Shown in pieces: positions 4,085-5,438 of a stretch of DNA of 5,438 bases. Source of the stretch: Chitinivibrionia bacterium. Lineage in GTDB: Bacteria > Krumholzibacteriota > Krumholzibacteriia > WVZY01. Position 1 is the stretch's first letter; each line of letters opens with the position of its first letter. Made by a program: the position numbers and the translations under genes. Under the pieces are notes generated by a model. That model made no database searches. It was not told the origin of the DNA and was given only the letters and a program-made list of their open reading frames with translations. The DNA is taken from positions 1-5,438 of the forward strand of contig JACQXT010000211.1 of the NCBI GenBank assembly GCA_016208665.1. The letters are read 5' to 3'.

Positions 4085-5438
4085 TCATGCGTGCGCATCG
4101 GGGCCGCTCGCCACGCCGTCTCCGGCCTGTTTCATCCGCAACGGCCGCGCGGCGTCGGTGATCGCATTGATCTTGACCGCGTAGCTCGTCTTCCGGGCGA
4201 TGTCCCCATCGGTTACGATATGAAAGTCCAGCAAACCTCCCGAACGATATCCCGTCCGGAGATAATTGATTTCATCGAGACAGAGACTCCACCCTTCCAG
4301 CCACTTGGCGAGCGTCTTGCGCTGGGATGGGGTTCCCCTGAAATGCACCAGCATGTCGATATCGCTTGCCGGCCCCGCCGTGCCGTTTTTGGTGCTTCCG
4401 AAAACGTACATGCCCGCGATCCCGAACTCGGCGGGATCCGCATGCGCGGCGATCTGTTCGGCCATTCTGTACCGCCAGCGCCAGTAGTTCTCCGCATGGT
4501 CTTCTTCGAAGGCATCTTCCGTGTCGGAATGTTTGATTTCCTGCTCGGGACTCGATAAGAATCCTACAGCCTCTCCGAGTTCGGCGTTCATACGTACCTG
4601 CATCACGTCGCCTTCCGCCGCGGCGAACACATCGATAACGCGAACGGCGCCGGCGCACCCTCCATACTCAGGCAACAACTCCGCCAGTATATTCGGAGAA
4701 CGACGGAAGAACTGTTCGTCGAACTGCGCGCCCTCATCCCCCCCAAACAACGGGAGGTAAAGAATCCCCGATTCGGCTATTTCCTGCAGAAAATGCACAT
4801 CGGCGGGCATGACCGGGTCTCGCGCGCCGCCCGCCGGCATCAATTCGATCAGCACCGCCGCGTGCTTGAAATCGCCGTACGAGATGCCCATGTCTCCCGG
4901 CCCCCGGCCTGCATCGGCCCAGCGGCCCGCGCACATGAGAATGAATTGCCGTTTGGGAAGCAGCGTGTTCAACCGCGCCACCGCCCGCGCAACATCGCGG
5001 CGCCGCTCCGCTCCCTCGAGGCGGGCGTACGCGTCGGGATCGACGTACACGATGTGCGTAATATTCGATGCCTGTCCGTTCAGCACGTACCGGTTGGCCG
5101 AGAAAACGAGCCGGCCGGCGGGAATATCCTTCGGAATGGGAGCGGGGCGCGGTTTCCGCGCCAGAGACTGCGGGCGGCATTGGAGAAGATACAACTGTTC
5201 TCCATCCGAAGCGAACTCGATCTCCACCGGGTATTCGAGGCACTCCTCGAGAGTTCTCAGGAGGCTCCGGAGCCGCACCACAAACGGGCTCCGCGTGACC
5301 AGCCCTTCGAATGTCGCCGCGACGGCGCCGGCTTCGAGCCGCGACGGGTCCATTCCGGCTTCGAGCGGCAGCGCGTTGCCGTTCGTACGGACGGACATGA
5401 TCCCCTCTCCTCCCGGATACGCCGCGCCCATTTCTCTC
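4085..5438 (-). CDS. PEP-synthase/PPDK-type ATP-binding domain fused to a Pol-beta-type nucleotidyltransferase (N-terminus outside window)
   Basis: The frame stays open through the right edge (codons before the ATG at 5431 have no stop), so this is the C-terminal ~450 residues of a larger protein. Numbering from that ATG: residues 41-90 hold TFEGLVTRSPFVVRLRSLL then YPVEIEFASDGEQLYLLQCRPQS, the end of the ATP-grasp domain of PEP synthase and pyruvate phosphate dikinase. E72, Q84 and R86 match PPDK ATP-binding residues E323, Q335 and R337 with the same spacing. Residues ~105-290 are a middle region I cannot assign to a named fold (THIVYVDPDAY, LLPKRQFILMCAGRW, IAESGILYLPLF, PNILAELLPEYGG). Residues ~315-425 are a nucleotidyltransferase: GS at 345-346, D357-I-D359, and a third Asp at 402 (LLDFHIV). 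No swivelling phospho-His domain or PEP-binding barrel follows, so it is not a normal PEP synthase. It stops 26 nt before gdhA and is probably co-transcribed with it. Its substrate is unknown. Confidence 0.85.
   Translation of the reverse strand, partial: REMGAAYPGGEGIMSVRTNGNALPLEAGMDPSRLEAGAVAATFEGLVTRSPFVVRLRSLLRTLEECLEYPVEIEFASDGEQLYLLQCRPQSLARKPRPAPIPKDIPAGRLVFSANRYVLNGQASNITHIVYVDPDAYARLEGAERRRDVARAVARLNTLLPKRQFILMCAGRWADAGRGPGDMGISYGDFKHAAVLIELMPAGGARDPVMPADVHFLQEIAESGILYLPLFGGDEGAQFDEQFFRRSPNILAELLPEYGGCAGAVRVIDVFAAAEGDVMQVRMNAELGEAVGFLSSPEQEIKHSDTEDAFEEDHAENYWRWRYRMAEQIAAHADPAEFGIAGMYVFGSTKNGTAGPASDIDMLVHFRGTPSQRKTLAKWLEGWSLCLDEINYLRTGYRSGGLLDFHIVTDGDIARKTSYAVKINAITDAARPLRMKQAGDGVASGPDAHA

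Noticed and set aside
4056..4088. ATGA overlap start (ATG at 4088) for glutamate dehydrogenase
   Set aside because: It has no SD, the extra ten residues are not family-like, and a strong SD precedes the ATG at 4058.
3771..4558. + strand frames opposite gdhA and the NTase fusion
   Set aside because: They mirror strongly supported - strand genes and have no SD or recognisable motif.

Overview
The window is a gene-dense bacterial segment, roughly 58% G+C by eye, with Shine-Dalgarno-type translation starts and short intergenic gaps. The mix of genes fits a free-living Gram-negative-type bacterium: an ECF sigma factor cluster, ArfB, FadM, a hexameric-type glutamate dehydrogenase, and a PEP-synthase-like/nucleotidyltransferase fusion. 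The last of these recalls proteins I associate with uncultivated or PVC/Acidobacteria-like lineages. Lineage assignment is inference and weak; there is no rRNA or lineage marker here.

Layout. (1) Positions 1-156, + strand: the C-terminal end of an HNH endonuclease cut by the window edge. (2) 236-658, - strand: arfB, a ribosome-rescue peptidyl-tRNA hydrolase, convergent with the HNH gene. (3) 753-2021, - strand: a compact three-gene cluster made of an ECF sigma factor, an overlapping 54-codon single-span membrane protein, and a two-span membrane protein ending in a double zinc ribbon. Just upstream lie two tandem 17-bp repeats, the proximal one supplying a TGAACC element 15 bp from a CGTATC element, which looks like an ECF-type autoregulated promoter. 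(4) 2235-2654, + strand: a FadM-like acyl-CoA thioesterase transcribed divergently from the sigma cluster, with a TTGACA/TAAAAA promoter candidate. (5) 2694-4058, - strand: a glutamate dehydrogenase convergent with fadM. (6) 4085 to the right edge, - strand: a large protein joining the end of a PEP-synthase/PPDK ATP-binding domain to a Pol-beta-type nucleotidyltransferase. It lies 26 nt upstream of the glutamate dehydrogenase, so the two are probably one operon.

Two points deserve most attention. First, the glutamate dehydrogenase keeps its substrate-binding lysines and its aspartate but has tyrosine (codon TAC at 3681-3683) where the family has its catalytic lysine, in a gene that otherwise looks intact. 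Second, this odd enzyme follows directly on an ATP-grasp/nucleotidyltransferase fusion whose visible part has no phosphohistidine or PEP-binding domain. Whether the pair forms a functional or regulatory unit is a hypothesis, not something the sequence shows. The sigma factor, small membrane protein and zinc-ribbon membrane protein may form a self-contained envelope or redox sensing unit.
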